Origin: Thermoplasmata archaeon
GTDB taxonomy: Archaea; Thermoplasmatota; Thermoplasmata; Thermoplasmatales; Thermoplasmataceae
DNA length: 38,762 nucleotides
NCBI GenBank assembly: GCA_021797025.1
Contig: JAKAAK010000001.1
Span: 1 to 38,762, forward strand
Direction: 5' to 3'
Shown here: positions 1-7,938 of the stretch, in pieces
Position numbering within the stretch: the first letter of the stretch is position 1
How the letters are laid out: every line of letters starts with the position of its first letter
The notes under the pieces: model-generated
Database searches by the model: none
What the model was told of the DNA's origin: nothing
The model's input: only the letters and a program-made list of their open reading frames with translations
Translations under genes and position numbers: made by a program

Positions 1-26
1 TATGTACAAATCCCAGGAGTAAATCT
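1..26 (+). repeat. Left arm of perfect 26-bp inverted repeat
   Basis: Bases 1-26 are the exact reverse complement of 1071-1096; it begins tatgtacaaatcc and ends gtaaatct. The match stops at base 26 on the inner side. It reaches the window edge on the outer side, so the true repeat may be longer. Together the arms enclose the cysteine-synthase-like gene. It could be a terminal inverted repeat, an inversion site, a duplicated regulatory site, or an assembly-edge artefact; the sequence alone does not decide. Confidence 0.9.
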
Positions 27-148
27 TTCAATTAAATAATTCCTTTTATTTATTAATTGACTTATGGAAAACACAGAAATATTATAGAATTAATATAATA
101 AATCAGTATTAACAGTATTAACCACCTGGAATATTAACCGGTCAAGTT

Positions 149-1058
149 TCATATTATATTGATTTTTTTATATAATATTGCGTACTTTGAATAATCATCC
201 GGGAATACAGTAACCGTACTTCCATATCCTACAGAAGACTTTAATGATGCTATATAATTAGCACCCGACGAGGGGCCGACAAAGTAAATTATACTTGGCC
301 TGGAGTTCCCTGACTCCACTATAGGCTTCTTCATCGGTTATTGTGATAATTTCATCAATATAATTTCTGTACTCATCAATTAAAAACCGGTGAGTGGATT
401 TGAATGGATTCCGCAGTCCTGGTATGTACGAACCCTCTGCAGGCATTACACCCGTAACAGTTATATTCCCTCTTTCTTTAAAAAATCTTGACAGTCCTGC
501 AATTGTTCCGCCAGTACCTATGCCGATAACAAGATGGTTGAGGTGCGGAATTTTTTCGGCTATTTCCGGGCCGGAACCGTAGTAATGGGCATTAGCGTTC
601 ATTTCATTTTCATGCTGGGACGGCCTGAAATACCTGTCAGGATATTCAGCTACCTTCTGCTCAACATAAGTAATAGAATTATCAGTACTGTTACCTAGTG
701 TTAGAATTACGGTTGCACCGTAACTTTCCAGTGTTTTTACCGTAGCTTCTGGTACTGATTCCGGCACAACTATTTCACTATTAAATCCCAGAAGATGGGA
801 TATCCCGGCTAATGCAATTCCCGTATTGCCCGAGGATGCCTCTATCACAGTCATATTTTTTTTCAGTTTCCCCGTTTTTAATGCATAATCCAGCATGAAA
901 AATGCAGCACGATCCTTTATGGATTTGAATCTATTATAATACTCCAGTTTGGAATAAATTCCTGAAAACCCGATCCTGAAGAGGGGTGTATTGCCTATAC
1001 CAATTTTATTTGAATCTTTTGCAATTTCATTTAACAATGACATGTCTGTTAATTGCAT
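149..1058 (-). pseudogene. PLP-dependent cysteine synthase family protein, frameshifted near the C-terminus
   Basis: Fold-type II PLP enzyme of the cysteine synthase / cystathionine beta-synthase family, which joins a sulfur donor to an activated serine. Visible motifs from ATG 1058: IGNTP (about residues 21-25), KSIKDRA with the PLP lysine near 48, the substrate loop EASSGNTG (73-80), and the phosphate-binding loop GIGTGGTIAG (about 189-198). The frame runs to a stop at 258. Before that the family's C-terminal motif appears in another frame (GPSSGAN, then TVTVFPDD), ending at 149. Removing one A from the AAA at 281-283 (a T on the coding strand) restores NLLVGPSSGAN and gives about 302 aa, a normal length. 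A TATA-like TTATATTATG lies at 1093-1102. The defect may be a true mutation or a sequencing error. The exact sulfur substrate (O-acetylserine, O-phosphoserine or homocysteine) cannot be told. Confidence 0.85.
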
Positions 1059-1070
1059 TGATTATAATTA

Positions 1071-1096
1071 AGATTTACTCCTGGGATTTGTACATA
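1071..1096 (-). repeat. Right arm of perfect 26-bp inverted repeat
   Basis: This is the exact reverse complement of 1-26. It sits 12 bp upstream of the cysteine-synthase ATG (1058), between that start codon and a TATA-like element at 1093-1102, so it covers the expected transcription start region. It could therefore act as an operator as well as the end of a repeat-bounded segment. No third copy was noticed in the window by eye. Confidence 0.9.
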
Positions 1097-1178
1097 ATAT
1101 AAGAATTTTTTTTATTATATGTTTATGAGGTCTAATACAGAAATTTATCAAAATATAAGATTAAATAATTTCCTGAAC

Positions 1179-2303
1179 TTACTTTCTATCATCCATTTTT
1201 ACAAAATCCCGCTTATCCGGACCGGTATAAACTGCCCTTGGTCTGATCAATCTTTCTTCTTCCTCTACGTATTCTGTTATATGAGCTAACCACCCGAGGA
1301 CCCTGGAAAAGCCGAATAATGTGGTAAACATGTAAATAGGGAAACCGATTTCATTGAACACAATTCCGGAATAGTAATCTGTGTTTGGGTAAATGCCCTT
1401 TGCACCGAATTCTTTTACACCGAGATCTTCCAGTTTTTTGGCAATTTCAAAGTATTTTTTCTGTTCCTCATTCTGATCAAGCTCCGTGGCAAGCCTCTTA
1501 AAAATTTTCATTCTAGGATCATATGTCCTGTACACCCTGTGCCCGAACCCCATGAGCCTTTTTTTGCCATCCAATATATTTGTTTTAAACCAATTATCAA
1601 CGTTGCCAGGTGTTCCTATATCAAGAAGCTGTTTATATGCAGCCTCGGCAGCTCCACCATGAAGCGGCCCCTTTAGTGCTGCAGTTGCCGCAGTTATGCA
1701 TGAATACATATCTGAAAGCGTTGAGGATGCCACCAGCGCTGCTGTAGTAGATGCGGGTACCTCATGATCAACATAAATAACCAATGCAGCATTCATGGCT
1801 TTTATTCTTTTTTCATCTGACTTTCCGAAGCAGTTCATCAGGAATGCCTCAGCATAATCATACTTTGGATCAGGATTCTGTAGCTTCATTCCCATCTTAT
1901 GCCTGTAAATATTGGAAATAATCCCGAGATTTTCTCCTAATATAACAGGAACCTGTTTACTATCATTTTCCTTGCCCCATTTATAATCTCCCGATGATAA
2001 AGATGCAAATGCAGTTTCCATCATGGTGAGCGTATCTGCATCCCTCGGAAGAACAGAAATGAGATCAAGAACATGGTCTGGGAGTGTATAATGCTCCTTT
2101 ATTGCGGCCTTGAACTCATCAAGCTGTTTTTTATCAGGTAGTTCACCACGTGTCATCAAATAGCAGACCTCCTCAAAATCAGTATGATCCACCAAATCGT
2201 TGACATCGTAACCACGGTACCTAAGTACCCCTGCATTGCCATCTATATATGTTAATCCGGTATATTTTATAAATACATCCTCGAGTCCCAAACTTACTGC
2301 CAT
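1179..2303 (-). CDS. gltA: Citrate synthase
   Basis: Condenses oxaloacetate and acetyl-CoA to citrate in the cytosol. From ATG 2303 the product is 374 aa, close to the Thermoplasma acidophilum enzyme, whose motifs it shares. These include DHEVPASTTA (His about 180), GPLHGGAAEAA (catalytic His about 215), GFGHRVYRTYDPR (His about 255), YPNTDYYSG (catalytic Asp about 309) and the C-terminal RLIRPRAVYTGP. An in-frame GTG lies 9 bases upstream at 2312. I prefer the ATG because it falls 1 base after the stop of the CBS-domain gene and has a GGAAGTGA element just upstream. The two genes are evidently co-transcribed, CBS gene first. 2-Methylcitrate synthase activity is possible in this family but no prp genes are nearby. 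Confidence 0.96.
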   Translation of the reverse strand: MAVSLGLEDVFIKYTGLTYIDGNAGVLRYRGYDVNDLVDHTDFEEVCYLMTRGELPDKKQLDEFKAAIKEHYTLPDHVLDLISVLPRDADTLTMMETAFASLSSGDYKWGKENDSKQVPVILGENLGIISNIYRHKMGMKLQNPDPKYDYAEAFLMNCFGKSDEKRIKAMNAALVIYVDHEVPASTTAALVASSTLSDMYSCITAATAALKGPLHGGAAEAAYKQLLDIGTPGNVDNWFKTNILDGKKRLMGFGHRVYRTYDPRMKIFKRLATELDQNEEQKKYFEIAKKLEDLGVKEFGAKGIYPNTDYYSGIVFNEIGFPIYMFTTLFGFSRVLGWLAHITEYVEEEERLIRPRAVYTGPDKRDFVKMDDRK

Positions 2304-2304
2304 T

Positions 2305-2730
2305 TTAATCACTTCCGAACCAATCTGAATTCTTTACATTTGCAAGTTCTTTCAATGTCTGACTTTCCCTCATTAAATCCCTGGTAGATAAAATTCCGGA
2401 AACATTTCCACTATCAGACTTAACAATAAGGTGCCTTATGTTATGCTTGCTCATTAGTACAGCTGCCTTGGTAATTGAATTGTCCTCATGAATGAATATG
2501 AGGTTTTCTCTTGTGGCTATGTTCCCCAGAGAGGTGTTCAGTGATTTTCCATCGGCAATTGCCTTAATAATATTCCTTTCTGTTATAATTCCGGTCAGGG
2601 AGGAAGGTTCTCCGAGCAGTATAGACCCCTTATTTGCCTCTGACATTTTTTTAGTACCTTCATATACGGTTGCCTTTTCATCCATATATATAGGCTGCCT
2701 CTGCATGATATTTTTGATTTCTAAAGTCAT
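2305..2730 (-). CDS. Two-CBS-domain protein upstream of citrate synthase
   Basis: A 141-aa protein made only of a CBS (Bateman) pair, roughly residues 7-60 and 70-130. The second half contains LIVKSDSGNVSGILSTRDLM, the usual end of a CBS repeat, and the first half contains GIITERNIIKAIADGKS. There is no DNA-binding or catalytic domain. CBS pairs commonly bind AMP, ATP, SAM or related nucleotides and act as sensors. The gene is first in a two-gene unit with citrate synthase (1 base between stop and ATG), so an energy- or metabolite-sensing role around TCA entry is a reasonable inference, not shown. ATG 2730 is a clean start. Confidence 0.88.
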   Translation of the reverse strand: MTLEIKNIMQRQPIYMDEKATVYEGTKKMSEANKGSILLGEPSSLTGIITERNIIKAIADGKSLNTSLGNIATRENLIFIHEDNSITKAAVLMSKHNIRHLIVKSDSGNVSGILSTRDLMRESQTLKELANVKNSDWFGSD

Positions 2731-2868
2731 GTATTTAATATAGTACGATTTAATTTAAAGATTATGTTCGGGAAGAATGCCCCTTTACCTAAAAATATTC
2801 TACGTTAAAATCGTCAATTAATGAATATTCCATAAACCAAAACTATTATGTAATTTATAAATATTCTA

Positions 2869-3609
2869 ATGTTAATGCGGAATAGAAATCTTATAATTTT
2901 AATGGTAGGCATTTTACTGGTTCTGAATGGATATGAAATATATTCCAGATTTGGATATTTATTTTATCCATCACCCTATAATTATTCAGTTACGGTTAAC
3001 CGGGCCAGATTTTATACATCGCTGGATGATGGTATATTAATTGCAGGTTCATTTCTTATAGCCCTGGCTGTTTACCTCACCGTTAGGGAAAAGTACACTC
3101 TACCCAAATTTAAGCACTTCTATCCTATTCTTGCCATCTATGCTGTAATCCTGGCGATAGCAGGTGGGATGATACATATTATACCATCAGGATACCATTA
3201 TCCGCATAATGTGGCATTTTTCTACGGCCTTCCTATGTTTACCCCGGATTTTCTTGTTTATTATTCCCATATTGTAGGATTATACATATATCCATTTCAG
3301 ATAATTTCATTAATAGCAGCTGCACTGATTGGAAGTGCTATATTTGCGTTTTCATTTGAAGGCTTGAAAATGAAAAAGGCAACGCCCATGTCCATTATCG
3401 GTGCAGTTGGAGTCTGCCCGGCATGTGCCACTGGAACTTTCTTCGGGATCGTAATAGGGGCAAGCCCGTTTCTTAGTTCCCTGTATCTAAATCAAATTTA
3501 TGGTAGCACTTTAAATGAAATTGCTATAAGCATGGTATCAATCGCCCTTCTGTTAGGGGTTTTTCTTTACATGATAAGGAAATATCGCATAACATTTAAA
3601 AGGCAATAA
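2869..3609 (+). CDS. Polytopic membrane protein with a CPAC motif, function unknown
   Basis: A 246-aa integral membrane protein with about six hydrophobic segments, near residues 8-27, 54-72, 88-108, 138-162, 175-200 and 217-237. Its only two cysteines are Cys183 and Cys186 in GVCPACATGT, at the start of the fifth segment. That arrangement suggests a thiol-redox or metal-binding site in or at the membrane. VKOR/DsbB-like and metal-transport proteins also use such cysteines, but I do not see the rest of those signatures. The loop between segments 3 and 4 is rich in Tyr, His and Pro (HIIPSGYHYPHN, about 103-114). ATG 2869 or ATG 2875 could be the start. The gene stands alone between the divergent CBS gene and the etf operon. 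I do not recognise the family. Confidence 0.8.
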   Translation: MLMRNRNLIILMVGILLVLNGYEIYSRFGYLFYPSPYNYSVTVNRARFYTSLDDGILIAGSFLIALAVYLTVREKYTLPKFKHFYPILAIYAVILAIAGGMIHIIPSGYHYPHNVAFFYGLPMFTPDFLVYYSHIVGLYIYPFQIISLIAAALIGSAIFAFSFEGLKMKKATPMSIIGAVGVCPACATGTFFGIVIGASPFLSSLYLNQIYGSTLNEIAISMVSIALLLGVFLYMIRKYRITFKRQ

Positions 3610-3693
3610 ATTACTATTTATCTGTCATTTTGACAGTAGTCTGTTTATATATTTTTATACAATGAAATTTATTATTATTTCCTTTCAAAAAGA

Positions 3694-3702
3694 TTTTTAA
3701 TA
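3694..3702 (+). promoter_or_regulatory. TATA box of the etfBA-fixCX operon
   Basis: TTTTTAATA is centred about 24 bp upstream of ATG 3722, in the position expected for a leaderless archaeal transcript. No Shine-Dalgarno sequence precedes the ATG. Confidence 0.55.
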
Positions 3703-3721
3703 GAACTTTGCATATACTGTC

Positions 3722-5548
3722 ATGAAAGGCATTAATATTGTTGTTGCTGTAAAGCAGGTTCCGGATGCCGATGATTTAAGGATCGATCCGGTAACCAATA
3801 ATCTTGTCAGGGAGGGAGTGCCAGCTATTATAAACCCTCCTGACCTGCACGCCATAGAAGAGGCACTCAGGCTCAAGGAAAAATATGGCGGAACGGTTTC
3901 TATTGTTTCAATGGGACCACCAAAGGGAGACCTGACATTGAGAGATGCCGTGGCGATGGGTGCAGATAATATATATCTTATAACTGACGCTGCAATGGTC
4001 GGATCAGATACATGGGCAACATCGTATACAGTTTCACAGGGAGTACATAAAATTGGCAAACCGGATATCATATTATTCGGCAGGCGTGCTCTTGATGGTG
4101 AAACACAGCAGGTGGGCCCACAGACAGCAGTGTGGCTGGGTATACCAGAAATAGCATATACCGATAAAATACTCGATATAAATATGGAAACAAAGGTTGC
4201 AAAACTCCAGAGAACTACTGAATTTGACACAGAAACCCTGGAAGTCAAAATGCCATTTGTTGCAACTATTACTGAAAATTCCAACACGCCAAGGGAGGCA
4301 ACACTTGAAGGTATGATAAAGTCCATGACATATCAGGTTACAAGGCTTTCTAAAACTGATATAGATGCTGATCCTAAAAAAATTGGCCTGGCTGCGTCAC
4401 CTACAAAGGTTATCAGAGTAAGACCACCCCCGAAAATGAGGAATCCAGAAATCATTAAGAATGATGACCTGAATAAAACTGTTGAATTTCTTGTATCAAA
4501 AATAAAGGAATCCCTGAAGGGAATGAAAACAATGGAAAATGCCTATGAAAAACCCGACCCCGTAACAAAGGTGGATGACAGTATATGGGTCTACATAGAT
4601 CATTTCAATGGTGAGCTTAACAAAACATCACTGGAAATTCTGGGTGCAGCCAGAAGGGTTGCTGATTTAATGGATACAAAACTCGGTGCCGTAATAATCG
4701 GAAACAAGGATGAACAACTCATTGATACATCATTTAAATATGGTGCTGATGAGGTTTACTACTGTGAAGCAGAGAATGCGAAAAAATATGATAATGACAT
4801 ATATACAGCGGCCCTGGAAATGATGATTAATAAATACAAACCCAATTCTCTGTTCTTCCCGGGAACATCAAATTCGAGGGAATTAGCATCTACAACAGCA
4901 ATAAAGGTCAATACAGGGCTTATTGCTGACTGTATTATATTCGATGTGGATGAGAAAGGTCAGCTACAGGCTACTAGACCAGATTTCGGTGGTAAGGAAA
5001 CCTCTACTATTATATGCCCGAACAACAAACCGATAATGGTAACAACCAGGGCTGGAGTGTTTTCAGCACTTCCTGAAAGAGATTTCAAGGGAAAAATCAT
5101 AAAAGAAAAATTGCAAAAGGTTGATACAAGATTCAAAATAACGGATTATAAAAATATTGAAAAAACAAATGTTCTTGCAGCTGCCCAGGTTGTTGTGGGA
5201 GCCGGAAGGGGTCTTGTCAATAAGGATAACCTGAAGCTAGCTGAGGAACTTGCAGATAAGATTGGAGGAATAGTAGGAGTTAGCAAGCCACTGGCTGATG
5301 CAAACTGGTATCCACATGACAGACAGGTTGGGCAAACCGGCACTACCATCAGACCGAATCTCTACATAGCTCTCGGGATATCCGGAGCCATCCAGCATCT
5401 GGTTGGAATCCAGGGTTCAAAGAGGATAATTGCAATAAACAGCGACCCCGAGGCACAGATATTTGAAAACTGTGATTACGGGGTTATCGGCGATGTATTC
5501 CAGATAGTTCCTGAGCTTATTAAAAAAATTGGTGATATAAATGCTTGA
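3722..5548 (+). CDS. etfBA: Fused electron transfer flavoprotein EtfB-EtfA
   Basis: A 608-aa fusion of both ETF subunits, which carries electrons between dehydrogenases and a membrane quinone reductase. Residues 1 to about 255 are the beta subunit: VAVKQVPDADDLRID at the N-terminus, then the AMP/FAD-site region with FGRRALDGETQQVGPQ and a PFVATITENSNTPR segment. A linker of about 30 residues follows. From about 285 to 608 is the alpha subunit, with PGTSNSRELAS and the FAD-binding GQTGTTIRPNLYIALGISGA starting near residue 537, then INSDPEAQIFENCDYGVIGD. Each half has its normal length, so this is a clean fusion and not a frame artefact. It overlaps fixC by 8 bases. Similar fusions are known in other thermoacidophilic archaea. 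Confidence 0.96.
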   Translation: MKGINIVVAVKQVPDADDLRIDPVTNNLVREGVPAIINPPDLHAIEEALRLKEKYGGTVSIVSMGPPKGDLTLRDAVAMGADNIYLITDAAMVGSDTWATSYTVSQGVHKIGKPDIILFGRRALDGETQQVGPQTAVWLGIPEIAYTDKILDINMETKVAKLQRTTEFDTETLEVKMPFVATITENSNTPREATLEGMIKSMTYQVTRLSKTDIDADPKKIGLAASPTKVIRVRPPPKMRNPEIIKNDDLNKTVEFLVSKIKESLKGMKTMENAYEKPDPVTKVDDSIWVYIDHFNGELNKTSLEILGAARRVADLMDTKLGAVIIGNKDEQLIDTSFKYGADEVYYCEAENAKKYDNDIYTAALEMMINKYKPNSLFFPGTSNSRELASTTAIKVNTGLIADCIIFDVDEKGQLQATRPDFGGKETSTIICPNNKPIMVTTRAGVFSALPERDFKGKIIKEKLQKVDTRFKITDYKNIEKTNVLAAAQVVVGAGRGLVNKDNLKLAEELADKIGGIVGVSKPLADANWYPHDRQVGQTGTTIRPNLYIALGISGAIQHLVGIQGSKRIIAINSDPEAQIFENCDYGVIGDVFQIVPELIKKIGDINA

Positions 5549-6734
5549 TTATGATATAGTTGTTGTAGGAGCTGGACCAGCCGGTTCGGCTGCAGCACTG
5601 AAGGCGGCATCTGAGGGAAAGAAGGTACTGGTTATAGAGAGAGGCCCCGAACCCGGATCAAAAAATGTTTCTGGAGCCATGATAAGGAAGGATTATGTAA
5701 CATCGGTGTTTGGGGAGGACATGCCGTTTGAGAGAAATGTGGAAACCATTAAGCTGTCTCTTTATAATAGCAATAAACCGGTAAATATAGAATTTCACCC
5801 CGAAGGTCTTGTAACAACCGGCAGGTTAAAATTTGATAAATGGTTATCTTCTGTTTCAGAAAAGGCAGGTGCCATGGTAATTCCTAAAACCACTGCTCTC
5901 AAACTTAACTGGGAAAATGGGGTTGCAAAATCACTTACAACAGACAGGGGAGAAGTATCGGCTAAATCCTTTGTGCTTGCAGAGGGAGTAAATTCTCTTG
6001 TTTCCATGGAATCTGGAATAAAGGGGGACTGGACTCCTGAGAATTCTGTTCAGGCAGTAAAGATGGTTTACTCAATAAAGAAGGGCGACCTGAATACACT
6101 ATTTGATTTACCGGATGATAATACAGGAATGTCATGGAGGATGATTACGTCAGATCCTCTTGTTGCCGGGTTCATGTACACATACAAGGACAGCCTTGCT
6201 GTTGGGATCGGTTCCCCCATAAAGGAACTTGTTGACAGAAAAATAAGGCCTGAAAAACTACTTGATGATTTCCTTGAGATGACCGGTTTAGCAGAAAAGG
6301 TTAAGGGTTATTCCCTCAGGGAATATTCTGCGAAGATCATTCCTGAAGGTGGATTCCCTGATATTAATGTTGCAAAGGGTAATGTCTATCTCTGCGGAGA
6401 TGCAATCGGGCTTGTTGATCCCTTAACGTTTGATGGAATTACTCCAGCAATAGCATCCGGAACAATAGCCGGTGAGGCTGCAGTTTATAACTATGATAAG
6501 GAAATTTATAGATACAACTTAATGAAGAATCCAGAAATTTCAAAGATTGCAAAGGAGAGGAAGCTGGAAACAGATTTCATGACCGGCAATAAGGCTGGAG
6601 AATACATAAATATGGTATCATCCATGCTTGAGGGCTGGGCATCAGGAGATCTGATGGGAATAAGGAACACCATGGTCAGCAATTACAGGAATCTAATACC
6701 TGACCTGATGACTTTTGTTATGAGGATGAGATAA
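5541..6734 (+). CDS. fixC: FixC-like ETF:quinone oxidoreductase flavoprotein
   Basis: A 397-aa FAD protein of the FixC / ETF-QO group, which takes electrons from ETF and passes them to a quinone through the partner ferredoxin. It begins with a Rossmann FAD site, DIVVVGAGPAGSAAA (about residues 4-18), followed by the second-strand acid in VLVIERGPEPGSKNVSGAM. The second FAD motif is VYLCGDAIGLVDPLTFDGI (about 285-303). The C-terminal part carries no iron-sulfur cysteines; these are supplied by the separate FixX-like protein encoded directly after it. The start overlaps the etfBA stop by 8 bases, which implies translational coupling. Confidence 0.93.
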   Translation: MLDYDIVVVGAGPAGSAAALKAASEGKKVLVIERGPEPGSKNVSGAMIRKDYVTSVFGEDMPFERNVETIKLSLYNSNKPVNIEFHPEGLVTTGRLKFDKWLSSVSEKAGAMVIPKTTALKLNWENGVAKSLTTDRGEVSAKSFVLAEGVNSLVSMESGIKGDWTPENSVQAVKMVYSIKKGDLNTLFDLPDDNTGMSWRMITSDPLVAGFMYTYKDSLAVGIGSPIKELVDRKIRPEKLLDDFLEMTGLAEKVKGYSLREYSAKIIPEGGFPDINVAKGNVYLCGDAIGLVDPLTFDGITPAIASGTIAGEAAVYNYDKEIYRYNLMKNPEISKIAKERKLETDFMTGNKAGEYINMVSSMLEGWASGDLMGIRNTMVSNYRNLIPDLMTFVMRMR

Positions 6735-7022
6735 ATGAGAACAGAAGAAAAATTATACACTTTGAGATATAAGAAGGACGATAAGTCGCATCTTGCAATA
6801 AAGGATGTGAACACATGTCTGGAATGCACAGCTAAATACGGTGAACCACAACCCTGTGTTTCTATATGCCCTGCTAATGTATTTTCATGGCAGAATAATA
6901 GAATAGTGATAGGTTACGAAAACTGTGTGGAATGCGGTGCATCAAGAATTGCGTGCCCCTATGAAAACATTGACTGGAATTATCCCCGCTTCGGAAAGGG
7001 CATAGCCCTGAGATACGCATAA
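6735..7022 (+). CDS. fixX: FixX-like ferredoxin
   Basis: A 95-aa ferredoxin-like partner of FixC. The C-terminal cluster motif CVECGASRIACPYENIDWNY and the ending FGKGIALRY are typical of FixX. Two further cysteine groups lie in CLECTAKYG and PCVSICPANVF. The ATG abuts the fixC stop with no gap, so FixC and FixX are probably made together and form the ETF:quinone module. In bacteria and archaea FixABCX complexes can bifurcate electrons from NADH to ferredoxin and quinone; whether this one does cannot be read from the sequence. Confidence 0.93.
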   Translation: MRTEEKLYTLRYKKDDKSHLAIKDVNTCLECTAKYGEPQPCVSICPANVFSWQNNRIVIGYENCVECGASRIACPYENIDWNYPRFGKGIALRYA

Positions 7023-7048
7023 TACTATAAATATTAATTTATTTATAA

Positions 7049-7054
7049 TTTTTT
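7049..7054 (+). terminator. T-run after the etf operon
   Basis: A TTTTTT run lies 27 bases after the fixX stop in very AT-rich DNA. Archaeal RNA polymerase terminates at such runs without a hairpin. The rest of the 7023-7221 gap holds no ORF or RNA I can support. Confidence 0.35.
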
Positions 7055-7221
7055 GATGATCGTGTACCATATTATGTGTATTTATAAAGGGCACCTACTG
7101 TTGAACATCTCTTTAATCTCATCTCTGAGTGATTGCACATAAAAATTTATGAGTATTTTCTGAATAAATAATAGGATTATGATTAATTACTATTTAGCCA
7201 TAATAATTAATTTATAATAAC

Positions 7222-7884
7222 TCAGTTTTTCTCTTTATTACTAGTTCCTTTTATCTTTTTTGTGTATACATCAACATAATAATCACAGCATGATGAAACT
7301 GGGCATATATCACATTTTGGAGATACAGGTTTGCAGATATTTTTTCCGAATTCTACCATAACCGGGTTGAACTCCACCTGTAATTTTTCCGGTACGATTT
7401 CCTTAAGTGCCGCTTCTGCCTTATCCGGGTCCTTTGCATTTATAATTCCGATCCTGTTGCAAATCCTGAAAACGTGGGTGTCCACTGCTATAGCCGGTAT
7501 GCCGAATCCCTGCGTCAGGACGATGTTGGCTGTTTTACTCCCTGTTCCCGGAAGTTTGACCAGTTCATCATGGTTGTCTGGCACCTTTCCACCGTATTCA
7601 TGGTTTATAATTCTGGCAATATCAATAATCCTCTGTGATTTTACGTTGCTGAAACCCACATATTTTATAATTGCCTTAACGTCAGAGGGGTCGGCACCCT
7701 CCAGGCCATATGAATCGTGGTATTTATTGTAAAGTCCCCTGGCGGCTGCATCAGTTACAATATCCTTTGTGCGGTGTGAGAGTATGGTTGTTATAAGTAT
7801 CCAGAAAGGTGAGTCAGTAAACTCAAAATGATGTTCCGGTGAAACCGATTTTATTCTCTCATAAATCTTTTCAAAATCTTTCAT
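7222..7884 (-). CDS. nth: Endonuclease III (DNA glycosylase / AP lyase)
   Basis: Base-excision repair enzyme of 220 aa that removes oxidised pyrimidines. The helix-hairpin-helix LPGTGSKTANIVL holds the catalytic lysine (Lys117), and VDTHVFR holds the catalytic aspartate (Asp135). The four cysteines of the [4Fe-4S] cluster (184, 191, 194, 200) have the classical C-x6-C-x2-C-x5-C spacing in CKPVSPKCDICPVSSCC. An ILSHRTKD motif stands near residues 34-41. It is a single gene facing the etf operon end to end, with its own upstream AT-rich region. Confidence 0.95.
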   Translation of the reverse strand: MKDFEKIYERIKSVSPEHHFEFTDSPFWILITTILSHRTKDIVTDAAARGLYNKYHDSYGLEGADPSDVKAIIKYVGFSNVKSQRIIDIARIINHEYGGKVPDNHDELVKLPGTGSKTANIVLTQGFGIPAIAVDTHVFRICNRIGIINAKDPDKAEAALKEIVPEKLQVEFNPVMVEFGKNICKPVSPKCDICPVSSCCDYYVDVYTKKIKGTSNKEKN

Positions 7885-7938
7885 GTAATCCTTATAATAT
7901 AAGTATTAATAAAACTATAATAAATTTTTTAATTATTA

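Noticed and set aside
105..122. Tandem copy of a 9-base unit (agtattaac twice)
   Set aside because: Only two copies in AT-rich DNA; expected by chance and without context.
2304..2312. GTG start for citrate synthase that would overlap the CBS gene
   Set aside because: The ATG at 2303 follows the CBS stop directly and suits the Shine-Dalgarno-like element better. TTG or GTG extensions of hemH, asnS, carB and the DUF2175-like gene were set aside in the same way.
3697..4326. A 209-codon minus-strand ORF opposite etfBA
   Set aside because: It is fully antisense to a certain gene and is a codon-bias shadow.
7052..7128. Possible C/D-box guide RNA (TTGATGA at the left, CTGA at the right)
   Set aside because: The C box lacks the purine, there is no terminal stem, and no clear C' or D' boxes.
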